Positions 1 to 13,610 of a stretch of 64,000 bases of DNA are shown here, piece after piece (position 1 is the stretch's first letter; each line of letters opens with the position of its first letter). The DNA is from Antedon bifida (taxonomy: Eukaryota > Echinodermata > Crinoidea > Comatulida > Antedonidae). The notes below the pieces were generated by a model that was not told the origin of the DNA, made no database searches, and saw nothing but the letters and a program-made list of their open reading frames with translations. Location of the stretch: NCBI GenBank assembly GCA_963402885.1, contig OY727100.1, forward strand, positions 19,749,665-19,813,664. Reading direction: 5' to 3'. The translations under genes were made by a program, and so were the position numbers.

Positions 1-1338
1 AATTACGAGACCCATCTTTTAAATCCAATTATTAACACGATGATGTCATCAAATTGACATATAAACATAACTATTTTAGAAGCTAATTATCTAAATAATT
101 ACATTAATACAAATTTGAAGAATTTTGGGCACGTAAAAGTGAGATGCGCTCTCGTTTAAATGCAATAAACTTTTACGCAAGAGATGAAAATATGACTTTT
201 TGAATTAAACTGGCCATATGATGACGTCACAACATCTAATTGGCAAAATATTCACATGAATTCGTAACTACAATCCAATAGCTTCCAGAAAACGTTTTAA
301 TCATGATTATCACTTTTTGTTCTGACGAGCTATAACAGATTAAAATTTACTGTAATGATAAAAATAAGTGCCCTACGTTATTTACATTTTTAGACATGAT
401 GACGTCATAAAAATTAAAATATTTTAACTCATGCGAAAGATAGTTGATTGACGTAGACAATAATAAAATCTCGGGGGAAATGGAATACGTATAAGCGAGA
501 TGCGCTCTGTTGAATGTGATGAGCAATAACGAAAGAGACAAAAATCCTATATTTTACATGCGTGTGGCCATACGATGACGTCATAACATCCGAGAGGTAA
601 AATTTCTGCATGAAATCATTTCTACAATTTATCTTCTTGCATAATAAGTTAAAAAAATTGGGGGTCACCTTTGATCCTGAAGAGCTATAATAGATTCAAA
701 ATAGGCATTATTTTGACAATATTTTGTAACTTTTTAAACAAAAACACGTGCAAATGGTCTAAATCAACGTGTTCGTATGACGTCATTTTAATTTGAAATT
801 ATGTCAATCTTTTTGAAAATGACTAGGAAAGGCTGGAAAATCACAATTCAAGAGAAAAAACATGATTTTCATGCTCCGTGCGCATCTTACGCGCAGAATT
901 GTTCGCGCGCGCGGGAATTTTTGACATGCTCAAAATGTCATGATCAGCGCAGAAAGTTGATTAGAAATTAATTTTGCGCATTTTGAAACTTTAAATGCGC
1001 GTGCGCGCGTAACTTCTTGTAAAACATGCCATTTTTAATCCATAGAAAGTTTGCCTTTGATATGACTTAAATATTCACCAAATGTCAATACAAAATGACT
1101 TTTATTTTTTATCCTATGATCAATCATTGAAATTCATAAAATCGCGCGTAAGTCACGTTGCGCAACTCTGACGTCATTTAAAATATGGAGGTGCACAACT
1201 TCAGGTAAATGTCCATATAATGACAAAGTTATACAAAAGATATATTCACAAGCAATAGGGGATATGCGACGCACAAAAATCCGGGAAAGAAAGAAGAATA
1301 ACAAAGAAGATGAAAAAAAAGATATTTACAATCACATG

Positions 1339-1400
1339 GGTTATCCTGCAACTAAGTTGCGGATAACCAACTAGATTTGAACTCGTCACTTTGACGAGTT
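1339..1400. repeat. Two adjacent hairpins at the end of array unit 1
   Basis: The first inverted repeat (1339-1368) has arms related to GGTTATCCGCAACT and AGTTGCGGATAACC, with one extra base in the left arm. The second (1380-1400) has 9-bp arms AACTCGTCA and TGACGAGTT around a 3-base loop. The same pair, with perfect first arms, recurs at 4510-4571. The second hairpin alone recurs near 2896-2916, and a mutated version lies near 6089-6109. Confidence 0.8.
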
Positions 1401-4400
1401 CGGGTTATCCGCGCAAACGCAACATGCACATACGTTTAAAATATATGAACGCCGACAATTATTATGCCATCCTATGACATAATTAAATATGTTTACAGTG
1501 CTGAATTGTACCTATTTTGTAGCATACAGCATATTACAGTATTTACAGAATACATTGTATGTTATATACAGTGCAGCATAGACGAAATTACGAGACCCAT
1601 CTTTTAAATCCAATTATTAACAAGATGACGTCATCAAATTGACATATAAAGATAACAATTTTTGAAGATAATTATCTAAATAATTACATTAATACAAATT
1701 TGAAGAATTTTGAGCACGTAAAAGTGAGATGCGCTCTCGTTTAAATGCAATGAACTTTTACGCAAGAGATGAAAATATGACTTTTTGAATTCAACTGGCC
1801 ATATGATGACGTCACAACATCTGATTGGCAAAATATTCACATGAATTTGTATCTACAATCCAATAGCTTCCAGAAAACGTTTTAATCATGATTATCACTT
1901 TTTATTCTGACGAGTTATAACAGATTGAAATTTACTGTAAAGATGAAAATAGTTGACCCACGTTATTTACATTTTTAGACATGATGACGTCATAAAAATT
2001 AAAATATTTTTAACTCATGCGAAAGATAGTTGATTGACCTAGACAGTATTAAAATATATGAGGAAATGGAATACGTATAAGCGAGATGCGCTCTATTTAA
2101 TGTAATGAGCAATAACGAAACAGTCAAAAATCCAAAATTTTACATTCGTTTGGCCATACGATGACGTCATAACATCCGAGGGGTAAAGATTCTGCATGAA
2201 TTCATATCTACAACATATCTGCTTCTATATTAAATTAAAAAAATTGGGGGTAACGGTTGATCCTGAGGAGCTATAATAGATTCAAAATAAGCATAATTTT
2301 GACAAAATGTTGTCACTTTTGCAACTAAAACGCGCGCAAATGGTCTAAATCAACGTGTTCGTATGACGTCATTTTAATTTGAAATGATGTAAATCTTTTT
2401 TAAAATGACTAAGAAAGGCTGTAAAATCATAATTCAAGAAAAAAACACATGATTTTCATGCTCCGTGCGCACCTTACGCGTAAATTTTTTCGCGCGCGTG
2501 GGAATTTTTGACATGCTCAAAATGTCATGATCAGCGTAGAAAGTTGATTAGAAATTAATTTTGCGCATTTTTAAATTTTAAATGCGCGTGCGCGCGTAAC
2601 TTCTTGTGAAACATGTCATTTTTAATCCATAGAAAGTTTGCCCTTGATATGACTTAAATTTTTACCAAGTGTCAATACAAAATGACTTTTGGTTTATAAT
2701 CTATGACCTATCATTGAAATTCATAAAATTGCGCGTAACTTACGCTGCGCGACTCTAACGTCATCAAAAATATGGAGGTGCACAACTTCAGGTAAATGTC
2801 CATATAATGACAAAGTTATACAAAAGATATATTCACAAGCAATAGGGGATATGCGACGCACAAAAATCCGGGAAAGAAAGAAGAACTAGACATGAAACTC
2901 GTCACTTTGACGAGTTAGTTATCCGCACCACGACAAACGCCACGTGCACGTCATACGTCTTATTTGGCCTGCTACATTATAGAAATAGGTAGGAAATAAA
3001 TGATTTGGGCTATACCATTCCGTTACAGTCAGTATAACCAGTAAAATCTTTATACATATATTACATACAGTGTAGAATAGGTGAAATTACGGGACCCGCC
3101 ATTTATTCCAATTTTTAACATGGCGACGGTATCAAAATGAAAAACTAAGATAGCAATTTCGGAAGGATATTATCTCAGCAACAACATGTTAACGTGAAGA
3201 AGAAATTTGGATACGTAAAATATAGATGCGCGTTCTTTTAAATGTGATGAACTATGACGCAAAATATGAAAATACGACATTTTTTATTTAACTGGCCATA
3301 TGATGACGTCACAATATCTGATTGGCAACATTTTCACATGATTTCGTATCTACAATACAATAGCTTCCAGAAAACGTTTTAATCGTGATTATTAAATTTT
3401 ATTCTTACGAGCTATAACAGATTAAAATTTACTGTAAAGATAAAATTTATGCCACACGTAATTTAAATTTTTAGGCATGATGACGTCATAAAAAATAAAA
3501 TATTTTTAATTCATGCGAAGGATAGTTGATTGACCTAGACAATTTCAAAATCGGGGTGAAAATTGAAAACGGATAAGTAGAGATGCGCTCTATTAAATGT
3601 GATGAGCTATTACGAAAGGTACAAAAATCCTAAATTTTATATTCGCGTGGCCATACAATGACGTCACAATGTCCGGTTAGCCATATTAATACATGATCCG
3701 ATATCTACAACTCATCAACTTCAAGAATATGTCATCCACAAAAAGTTGACCGTCCAGTTTAGAAATTACGACTGTTTAAAAAAAGGCATAATTTTGACAA
3801 ATTTTGACAAATTTTTGAACTTTTTCATAAAAAACGCACGTAAATTATCCTATTCGACGTGCCCGTATGACGTAATTTTAAGTCGAAATCATTTAAAAGT
3901 TGGTAAAATTACTAGAAAAGGCTTGAAAAACATAAATCACGCAAAAAAAATTGTTTTCAACGTTACGTACGCACGACGCGTGTAAAAAAATGCGCGCACG
4001 TGGGAATTTGTTACCTGCTCAAAATGACATGAAACGCGTAGAAAGTTGATTAGAAATTGATTTTTCGCGTTTTGAAATTTTAAACGCGCGTGCGCGCATA
4101 ACTTCGTGTGAAACATGCCATTTTTTTTACACAGTCAGTTAGCGCAAGATATTACTTAAACTTTTGTTAAGTTTCAATTTAAATTGTTATATGGTTTTTG
4201 ATCTATGTTAAATACGCGAAATTCGTTAAAACGCGCGTAAGTCATGTTGCGCAACTCTGACGTCATTCACAATAGCAGGTGCACAACTTCACGTGAATGC
4301 CCACATGTTGTCAAAGTTATGAAATGTTAACTTTACACGTTTTAGAGATACGCTCTGCACAAAAATGACAGAAAGAAAGAATAATACAGAAAAAAAAAAA

Positions 4401-4436
4401 AAAAAAAAAAGATGATGAAACAGGACAGTTACAAGG

Positions 4437-4571
4437 AGTTATCCGCTGAATGCGGATAACTAATAACAAAGAAGATGAAGATGAAAAAAAAGATATTTAC
4501 AATCACATGGGTTATCCGCAACTAAGTTGCGGATAACCAACTAGATTTGAACTCGTCACTTTGACGAGTTC
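4437..4571. repeat. Hairpin cluster at the end of array unit 3
   Basis: Arms AGTTATCCGC and GCGGATAACT lie at 4437-4461. A perfect 14-bp arm palindrome (GGTTATCCGCAACT and its complement around one base) lies at 4510-4538, followed by the AACTCGTCA/TGACGAGTT hairpin. A pure A run (about 4389-4410) precedes the cluster. Confidence 0.8.
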
Positions 4572-7276
4572 GGGTTATCCGCGCAAACGCAACATGCACA
4601 TACTTAACTATATGAACCTCGACAATTATTATGCCATCCTATGACATGAAATAAATATGTTTACAGTGCTGAATTGTACCTATTATGTAGCATACACCAT
4701 TACAGTATTTTACAGAATAAACTGTATATGTTATATACAGTGTAGCATAGACGAAATTACGAGACCCATCTTTTAAATCCAATTATTAACACGATGACAT
4801 CATCAAATTGACATATAAAGATAACAATTTTAGAAGATAATTATCTAAATAATTAAATTAAAACAAATTTGAAGAATTTTGGGCACGAAAAAGTGAGAAG
4901 CGCTCTCGTTTAAACGCAATGAACTTTTACGCAAGAGATGAAAATATGACTTTTTGAATTCAACTGGCCATATGATGACGTCACAGCATCTGATTGGCAA
5001 AATATTCACATCAATTTGTATCTACAATCCAATAGCTTCCAGAAAACGTTTTAATCATGATTATCACTTTTTATTCTGACGAGCTATAACAGATTGAACT
5101 TTACTGTAAAGATGAAAATAAGTGACCACCGTTATTTACGTTTTTAGACATGATGACGTTATAAAAATTAAAATATTTTTAATTCATGCAAAAGATAGTT
5201 GATTGACGTAGACAATTTTAAAATTTCGGGAGAGAAATGGAATACGTATAAGCGAGATGCGCTTTGTTGAATGTGATGAGCAATAACGAAAGAGTAAAAA
5301 ATCCTATATTTTACATTCGTGTGGCCATACGATGACGTCATAACATCCGAGTGGTAAAGGTTCTGCATGAATTCATATCTACAACATATCTGCTTCTATA
5401 TTAATTAAAAAAAATTGGGGGTAACGGTTGATCCTGAGGAGCTATAATAGATTCAAAATAGGCATAATTTTGACAAAATTTTGTCACTTTTGCAACTAAA
5501 ACGCGCGCAAATGGTCTAAATCAACGTGTTCGTATGACATCATTTTAATTTGAAATTATGTCAATCTTTTTTAAAATGACTAGGAAAGGCTGTAAAATCA
5601 TAATTCAAGAGAAAAACACATGATTTTCATGCTCCGTGCGCACCTTACGCGTAAATTTTTTCGCGCGCGTGGGAATTTTTGACATGCTCAAAATGTCATG
5701 ATCAGCGTAGAAAGTTGATTAGAAATTAATTTTGCGCATTTTGAAATTTTAAATGCGCGTGCGCGCGTAACTTCTTGTGAAACATGCCATTTTTAATCCA
5801 TAGAAAGTTTGCCCTTGATATGACTTAAATTTTTACCAAGTGTCAATACAAAATGACTTTTAGTTTATAATCTATGACCTATCATTGAAATTCATAAAAT
5901 TGCGCGTAACTTACGCTGCGCGACTCTAACGTCATTAAAAATATGGAGGTGCACAACTTCAGGTAAATGTCCATATAATGACAAAGTTATACAAAAGATA
6001 TATTTACAAGCAATAGGGGATATGCGACGCACAAAAATCCGGGAAAGAAAGAAGAATAACAAAGAAGATGAAGATGAAACTAGATTTGAACTCGTCACTT
6101 TGACGAATTCGGGTTATCCGCCACGCAAACTGCACGTGCACGTCATACGTTAGAATATTGAGCACAGAAAAACGATTATGCCATTGGAACAATTTTAGTG
6201 TGCTCTCTATTTTGTGTCACGTCTACAGAATACAGAAATATTAAGCATAACACTATATTGTATACGTACTACATTCAGTGCAGAATAGATGAAAAAAAGT
6301 GACCAAAGTTATTGACGCTTTTGAACATGATGAGGTCATCAAAATTTTAAAAATGGTAAATCATGCGAAAGGTAATTGATTGACCTAGACAATATAAAAA
6401 AATAACGGGAAATGGAATACCGATAAGTGGAGATGCGCTCTATTAAATGTGATGAGCTATGACGTAAGAGACAAAAATCCTCTATTTTATATTCGAGTGG
6501 CCATACAATGACGTCAAAATGTCGGGTTAGCCATATCGATGCATGATTCGATATCTACAACTCATCTTCTTTCAGAATATGTAATAAAAAATAAAATTAA
6601 CCATGTAGTTTAGAATCTATGACTGTTTAAAAAAAGGCATAATTTTGACGAATTTTTGAACTTTTTCATCAAAAACGCGCGTAAATTATCTAATTCCACG
6701 TGCTCGTATGACGTGATTTTAAGTCGAAATTGTTTAAAAGTTGGTAAAATTATTAGAAATGGCTGGAAAAACATAAATCACGCGAAAAAAGCATGTTTTA
6801 ACGCTACGTGCGCACCGCGCGCGTAAAAATTTGCGCGCGCGTGGGAATTTTTTACATGCTTAAAATGACATGAAACGCATAGAAAGTTGATTAGAAATTG
6901 ATTTTTCGCATTTTGAAATTTTAAACGCGCGTGCGCGCGTAACTTTGTCTGAGACGTGCAATTTTTAATCCATAGAAAGTTTGCCCTTAATATGACTTAA
7001 ATTTTCACCAAGTGTCAATACAAAATGACTTTTGGTTTTTAACCTATGTTAAATACGCGAAATTCATAAAATTGCGCGTAACTTACGCTGCGCAACTCGC
7101 ACAGGACTGAAAACCTTATTACGACATCTTCAGATAGAGGTCAATCTTTTGATAAAGTTATACACTGTTATGTTAAGAAGATTTAGAGATACACGCGCAA
7201 CAAAATTCTGGGAAAGAAAGAAGAATAAGAAAGAAAAAAAAAAAAAAAAAAAAAAAAGATCCTGACAATAACAAGG

Positions 7277-7412
7277 GGTTATCCGCCAAGTGCGGATAAC
7301 CAAAAAAAGATATTTACAATCACATGGGTTATCCGCAACTAAGTTGCGGATAACCAAAAATATTGATCCCATACAATAACAAGGAGTTATCCGCTCTACC
7401 AAGCGGATAACT
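7277..7412. repeat. Three GTTATCCGC hairpins in a row
   Basis: Hairpins lie at 7277-7301 (10-bp arms, 5-base loop), 7327-7355 (14-bp arms, 1-base loop) and 7385-7412 (11-bp arms AGTTATCCGCT/AGCGGATAACT). Loop sequences differ while arm cores are kept. An A run (about 7233-7257) precedes them, as at 4389. Confidence 0.8.
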
Positions 7413-7839
7413 AATAATAATAATAAATAAATAAAAGAGCACCAGAACACAACATGTCACATTATAAACTCATTATAAATTCCAACAAGCCGGTACATTA
7501 GTCACAATTTTGAATAATTCATACATGGTGTACCACAACCATCATCTAGTTCCGTTTATTCTGTGGACTGTTTTGGGGCCTTTTTTGGTTCAGAAGTGTA
7601 CTGCATTAAATCGATTTTTCTTTACTGTTTTTGTTTTTATTTTATTTTTGCAACCATCTTGGCAGAATTGAACATGACTCACAACTCGGGTAAATGTCAC
7701 GTCACTCTGACGTGTAATTGACGAATAGTAGCTACTGTAGTTAAAATCCAAAACGTATGACCATTTTGTACGTTGTTGTGTGAAACACACAATTGTCGCC
7801 CTCTGTTTTTTGTATTAATTTTGTTTATCGTTGCCATAA

Positions 7840-8020
7840 AAACATCAGATTCAGATTCAGATAACATTTATTCAGATAATAATGAATGAACATATACAAA
7901 ATAGAAAAAAGATATTAAAGTGAACATAGATAAAGCAGTAATTGGTAGTCATTATTATCATGGATCCCTTCTAGAAGTTAAAACTTGTCTCACAGGGACC
8001 CACAAACAAAACACATTACT
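7840..8020 (-). mobile_element. 3' end of a non-LTR retrotransposon (LINE), tail repeat included
   Basis: On the minus strand this reads as a 3' untranslated region: a GGTCCCTGTGAGACAAG-like segment (around 7990-8005), an AT-rich stretch with ATAAATGTTATCTGAATCTG, and a short tandem tail of TCTGAA units ending at about 7845. Such tails are typical of CR1/L2-like LINE 3' ends. No reverse transcriptase was recognised upstream on that strand, so only the tail is claimed. Confidence 0.5.
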
Positions 8021-10480
8021 AAAAAAATAAAAAATAAACCTAGAGTATATAATTATATAATTGAGGATAAAAATTACAGTATAATAACATAACTAACATC
8101 TTCTTTATCAAAATTATTTAAAATTATATTTCTATAAATCACACACACACACAAACAATCACAAAGTGGCAGGAAACACAAATGAAATCTAAATCACTAT
8201 GCCTGTGTTCTCAGCAAGCAAACAACTCAGCAAGTACAATAATGTATCTATATAAATACATTAATTTTGACATGGAAAAATTCTTGTAAAGATCTTCGCG
8301 TTTCAAATGTACCACGAAACGTAGATTTGATAACATTAGTGTTCACTATTACAATATTGTTACATATTTCTCTCTTAGGAGGATATTATAAGGAGTTTTA
8401 AAACAAAATTTCTGATTTCATCGGTAGATTTTAACCGTCCGCGGTAAGTGATTTCCGGGTTTTTGCTCCCTTCTGTTTGCATACACACTTGGCTTTTCCG
8501 CGGGCCACGCGTGAAGTTTATTCAAAATGAAATTATACTGCAAAAAATGACGATCACATCAAATATATTAATTAATATTTAATTAATGTCAGAAATCGGG
8601 TAAAAATTACATTATGCCTACATCGAGAGAACAGATGCGAGCCATCATACATTTCTTAGCCGGATGGAGTTGTTGAGTTCCTGACAGGTTTAAACAGGTT
8701 GCGCGCTATCTGCTGCATGATTGTGTACCACGGTTGAGACCCTGAATACGTTGACCCATGTTGCAAGCCGTTTAAAAAGTCGTCCTTAGGCCGAAACAAA
8801 TACCAATTGGCCTACCGCATTCATGTGAATAAACGCCCCTCCATATTATTTGGAACATTAACTTCCACCCTCTAATATAAGCCACGCCACGTATATTTAT
8901 AGACACAATATTTTATTATAACACAAACACAATTCAATTCTATTTGTAGGTAGAAGAATTCATTGACTGTTATATCTACAATTTATCAAGCATTTTGATA
9001 CAACTGTTTACTATTATCACTCCTTGAACATATTGTTGTTGTAGAATGTGTTCATACAGTATAAAGTATATAGATATATGAAATGATTTCTAATTTAGAA
9101 TTTTATATAGTAATTTTAGTTAAAATTGACCAATCCAGATGAAGTAGTTTAGTTTCACTGTAGGCCTATACACGAAAAGGATTTATGTAATATTTATTTT
9201 TATTGTTTTCACGTTTGTGCCACTATTACAATTATAATTCGTTTTAGTAAAAACCGTAATGATATGAAGAATTATAAAAACGCTGATTTCAAATGAAGAG
9301 TATAGCTTAAAGAATAGATAGCAGCAAACAAGCTTGGTAAAGATCATAGGTCAAACAGCAATTAGGAACAATAAACATATACATCTTTAGTAATGTATGA
9401 TATAATGTCATATATTTGCATGAAAAGCTCTTATTTATTGGTCAATTATGTATAAATTACATTGTTACCCAAAGTGATGATGACCAAATAAGTTGCATTT
9501 TTTGCTGTTTTTTTTTTAGACCTTTCAGTGAAGAGCATGTCAGAAATACATGTAGGGAGTTAGCCAAGGCAAGAAAAGGACATACGGGATAACTTTTTTA
9601 AAGGCACTGTAGAACCAAGCAAAGAGAGTTAAGTCTATGGTTTGTTTACTTTGTTGAAATATGTAAAAGTTATATGCTATTTCAATTATAGAAAGTGAGA
9701 ATCTGTATTTTATATTTGTACAGTTATTATCATGTTTTTGAAAGTACAGTATACTATAACCACTATCTTAAACAAACAAGGCCATATGCATGGCTGCAGT
9801 CGCTTTTGAGGGATTAGATGAGTATGTAAACATTGCACTCTTATATTCTTTATAAGAGGGTGGTTGTGCAAGTCAAAGGCAGAATATATATCCACAGTAC
9901 AGTAGCTGTAGATATAAGATAAATAATAACATTATATAATTATATTACAGTCCTAATATTTAAATGATTTTAAAATGTGAACGTCTAAACAAACATGGAA
10001 TATTCCATTATTTCCACCATTGACATATCGAAACAGAAAATGCAACTAAACATTGATAACTTTCTCAATTGAAAAATTTCCTTGCACATTTAAAATAATA
10101 AATTGAATGTACGCACAAGTATAACAAAGGTAAGACATTCTATTTTGACATTTTTTAAGTAGAACTCAATGCAAGTTAACATTTAAGTACTGTTCAAGAC
10201 CTTTCTGTGAGTATCTTTTTTTTTAATATAAAAAAATAATCTGAATTTCAAAAATTGCACCTTTTTAAAAATAATATAAAAATGAGCAAGTACTTATGCA
10301 AAAATATATAAAGTAAGGTATATAGTGGTTGTTAAATTAGGAAGAAGTGTGCAACCAAATCATTTTCTTTCGTCCAGAAATATTTCCAAATTACTATAAA
10401 GAGGCGTACAGTAAATTATGATGTGAAATATTCTTATATTTTAAATACTTGTTGGTATATGTATTCCATGAATAAGGAAA
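8021..10480. other. AT-rich stretch without recognisable gene
   Basis: No coding region with homology recognisable by eye was found on either strand. A CA microsatellite sits near 8140-8155. A short match to the dispersed GGCCATAnnCATGGCTGCAGTCGC repeat family lies at 9778-9806. A segment around 9990-10200 resembles 12560-12760 (reported separately). Confidence 0.5.
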
Positions 10481-11389
10481 TATATTGGTAAAGCTCTCTT
10501 GAATCTGGGGCCCCTAAGATTACCCAGTGAGCGCTCCGTCAAAAATGGACGAGTCGTACCCATAGATAACAATAGGACTCAGCCTAGTGTTATAATTGCT
10601 ACCCAATTCAATAATTATGTTCAAAGTTGCTTTAATTCACCTGACTCAAATATAAAGTCTATTCCTTATCCAAAAATGCGAATAATAATATGTAATATAT
10701 CACATTAATTTTAACGGTGTTTCACTAAGTGACCGAGTTTCACACAAAGGACCTCTGTTTGGAAATAGGCTAGACCAAAACGATTCCGGAACAACTTTAG
10801 GCCTTGCTGACTAGGCCTGATGTCTTAATACTATGTGGATTCTGGCGAAACTTTGACGCAAGATTCATGATTTATAAAATTTAATAAATGTTTAGATAGT
10901 GATGACTTGTTTTTTTATAGTTCCTATCGGTGCCGTGTAAGTAACGTTTACTTTGTTTGTTGATCTCACCGGGTGATATTTTCATATTGTGATTTCTTGC
11001 ACAAAATCGCGAATATCTCGACTTTCTTGCGCGAAACCAAGGAAAATCAAAAAGTGGGTTACTTTTATTTTACTGTTACGCTTTACATATTGTGATTTGA
11101 AAAACGTTCTTTTTATCATATTAAAGCTAAAAATCTTGATGATTATTTTTGTCTGCAAATTCATGTTTTCTGATGCTATCAAGTGCAGGAAAAGTGTTTT
11201 GTTAATTTTTTTTTTTTTTTTAATTATTTATTTTCCACACACAAAATATATAACATAGTATTGGTAATAAACATCATTTAGGTAAAAGAAAAAACAGACA
11301 AACTAGTTAAATGTCTTATATAAACCAAGTCAAGTATAGTGTGTGTGGATGGAGACCAAAATAATTTGAAAACAAACTTTAAGGCACAA

Positions 11390-12210
11390 ACCTTAAGGCA
11401 AAGTTAACAGAAAATGAATTGTATTTTCCTCTTCGTTTAAATTACATAAATCACAAGTACCATCATTAGGTACATTGTTAAATTTTACTAATCTGCGATT
11501 AAGAGAAAGTGTATTGTAAATTAAATTGTAGGGCTGCTCCTTCGAAATCATTATTGTCTAATACGTTTTTTTTTTAAATTTCCATGTAATCTTGTATTGA
11601 AGGTTTGGTTTTACCTTCGTTATTCCAGTTGGAAATTGATATTGCTGCTTTAGTGTATGAGCTGCCCATTCTGTGTGTTTGTCACTTTCTTCAGAGAAAA
11701 TATTCTCAATAACATTACATTCCTCTAATGATATTGTTGACACAAATCGTTATTTTGAATGCAATATCATTTTGGGCCAACGATTCTTTTCCATCTTTAA
11801 AAGTTTATCAAAATAATTTATTCTATATAAGTTTTGTATTACAAACATTTTTTATCATCCAGGGTCTCCGTTACAGGGTGCTTTCAGAGAATAAATATTT
11901 CGATTTGTAATTGTAACCGTTCAATTTTTTCACAGTCACGTTTACTTCCGATCCATACGGAAATAAAAAATCTGTTATTATACACATTTTAATCTTCCAA
12001 CAAATTGTTCCTGTAATTTAAAACCTTATTTTGAAATACATTCATATAATTCAGGGCCTTTCATGAACTGCATTTACCACCTCAACCTAACATCACTCTA
12101 TTGAAACATCCGTTACAGTGGTATTACATTATTTAACAGTCTTCCTAATGATTTCTCGTTGTTCCACTAAACTTATCTTTATACAAAGTTAAAAAAAACA
12201 CCTTTTTAAA
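11390..12210 (-). mobile_element. Decayed LINE, reverse-transcriptase C-terminal region
   Basis: On the minus strand, about 11515 down to 11400, one frame reads RRLVKFNNVPNDGTCDLC followed by an NEEEN...HF stretch. That is the C-x2-C plus downstream His arrangement seen at the C-terminal end of many LINE polyproteins. Upstream on the same strand (11558-11743) another fragment resembles the region that normally precedes it, but frames are broken by stops and shifts. This is a fossil with no intact ORF. A + strand LINE-like 3' end with TTGAA repeats (about 12440-12472) lies just beyond it and may be a separate insertion. Confidence 0.5.
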
Positions 12211-12429
12211 TATGATAAAAATCTGTCGGTTTTTTTTAATGATTTTCCATTAATTGTGCTTCCTGTTTATATGTTACATTATAGTTATATTTATCTTTTT
12301 AAATAAAAACTAAACAACTTTTAATTGGTATGTTTTCCCAATTAATTTTGCTTGCAGGGCACGTGCCTCTTTCTATTAAATTTATACAATATTGTACATA
12401 GGCCTACATTTTATTATTATTTAAATTAT

Positions 12430-12475
12430 ATTTGAAATCTGAAAGAAATAAATGTTGAATTGAATTGAACAGATT
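12430..12475 (+). mobile_element. LINE-like 3' tail with TTGAA repeats
   Basis: The sequence GAAATAAATGTTGAATTGAATTG resembles a CR1/L2-type LINE end carrying a short tandem tail. Only the tail is recognisable. Confidence 0.35.
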
Positions 12476-12832
12476 ATACTGATATTCTGTATTTTAACTT
12501 GTGTGAATGACAGGTTATGATTAGGTTCTATGAGATAATCATTGCCATATATATACTTAATAATAAAATGCTTCCATTATTTGTCATGTGGTTAAAAACT
12601 GAAAATACAACTATGTACTGTATTATATTTTACATATTAATTCAATAGAACAATAAATTAGATAAATGCACGCACGCAAGTATAACAGGTAGGAAATTAC
12701 ATTTTTACAATTTTTTTTTAAACTTTAAATCTCAATTGTAACTTTAAAGTAGAGTACTTGTACGGATTTTCAGGTTTATGGTTTCATTCTACAATTGACA
12801 TAGGAACACGTGCTGAAATCGTGAATGCCTTT

Positions 12833-13352
12833 AGAAAAATAAATGACGACATGGTAGTTTTTACAGGTTTGTATTGTTGGAATAAATTTATAAAAAGTAA
12901 TATAAATATGTATTTATTTGAATATACGCCTCGGGGCTTTCATTGTTCAGGAGGGTTTTTAGGTGAGTCGTTTATTCAAGGGAGGCGTTTTTCTGGGGTA
13001 ACATGTAATATGGTACCATTTATAATCAAACATATACCCCTAGATATATAAAAAAGCGGGTTTATTCGAATATATTAACGGCACTACATTTATTATTTTT
13101 ATTGTTGAATGTTGAAGCAATGTGTTGATATTCTGAACTCATGTCAACCTAATTGTAGGCCTATTGAAATTTGTGATAATATCACACATCACAGAGCTAC
13201 AACTAGCTTTTATAACAAGTAAAACAATGCTACAGCAAATACATAATAGCATATTCTGGAGTTTACCATTGAAAGTGAGGGAGACCATCTCCCCCTCCCT
13301 AAACAAATAGGTGGCGGAGATATGCCCCGCTCGTCCCCCAGCCCAGGATCTG
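12833..13352 (+). repeat. Left arm of the long inverted repeat flanking Ig gene A
   Basis: This arm is the reverse complement of 16412-17242. Matching runs include AAATAAATGACGACATGG at the outer end, the CTCGGGGC / AGGAGGGTTTTTAGGTGAG block, and the GATATGCCCCGCTCGTCCCC / CAGCCCAGGATCTGC block at the inner end. Similarity stops abruptly at both ends. The right arm is longer because it carries a LINE insert and a C-rich run. Confidence 0.85.
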
Positions 13353-13495
13353 CGCCGTTGCAAGTGAACATTCTCGATAGATGAAGTAAACGATCAGACT
13401 AAAAGTCTATCGTATTTCAATTAGAGGTGTGCAGTCGAATGTTTTGCATTTATTTTTATATTTATAGAAAGATATAGTAATTTTATTATAAATGT

Positions 13496-13497
<2 letters not shown>

Positions 13498-13580
<83 letters not shown>
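13498..13580 (+). repeat. TTA/ATT trinucleotide microsatellite
   Basis: About 27 uninterrupted ATT units end 30 bases before the splice acceptor of the first recognised exon of Ig gene A. The acceptor therefore has a weak pyrimidine tract. Confidence 0.95.
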
Positions 13581-13581
<1 letters not shown>

Positions 13582-13610
13582 GTTGTTGATTAAACTGTTA
13601 TCATCTACAG

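Larger units (their letters stand above)
1..7100. repeat. Tandem array of a ~1.5-1.7 kb unit rich in TGACGTCA
   Basis: Five head-to-tail copies are visible. Units begin with a GAAATTACGAGACCCA-like sequence near 1, 1584, 3083 and 4753; a fifth, 5'-truncated copy starts near 6290 and fades by about 7100. Unit lengths are about 1583, 1499, 1670 and 1537 bp. Copies 1, 2 and 4 are close to each other, copies 3 and 5 are more diverged. Each unit has inner structure: the front half is two related ~360-bp blocks carrying GAGATGCGCTCT, and the palindrome TGACGTCA or a near match recurs roughly every 180 bp. The back half is rich in CGCGCG and ends in a short hairpin region. Short open frames inside it look like chance. 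It may be a satellite or a multiplied internal part of a transposon; no transposase was seen. Confidence 0.85.

Noticed and set aside
7130-7450. 106-codon minus-strand frame with long Phe runs
   Set aside because: The Phe run is the A/T homopolymer and the rest is the hairpin cluster; it is not a protein.
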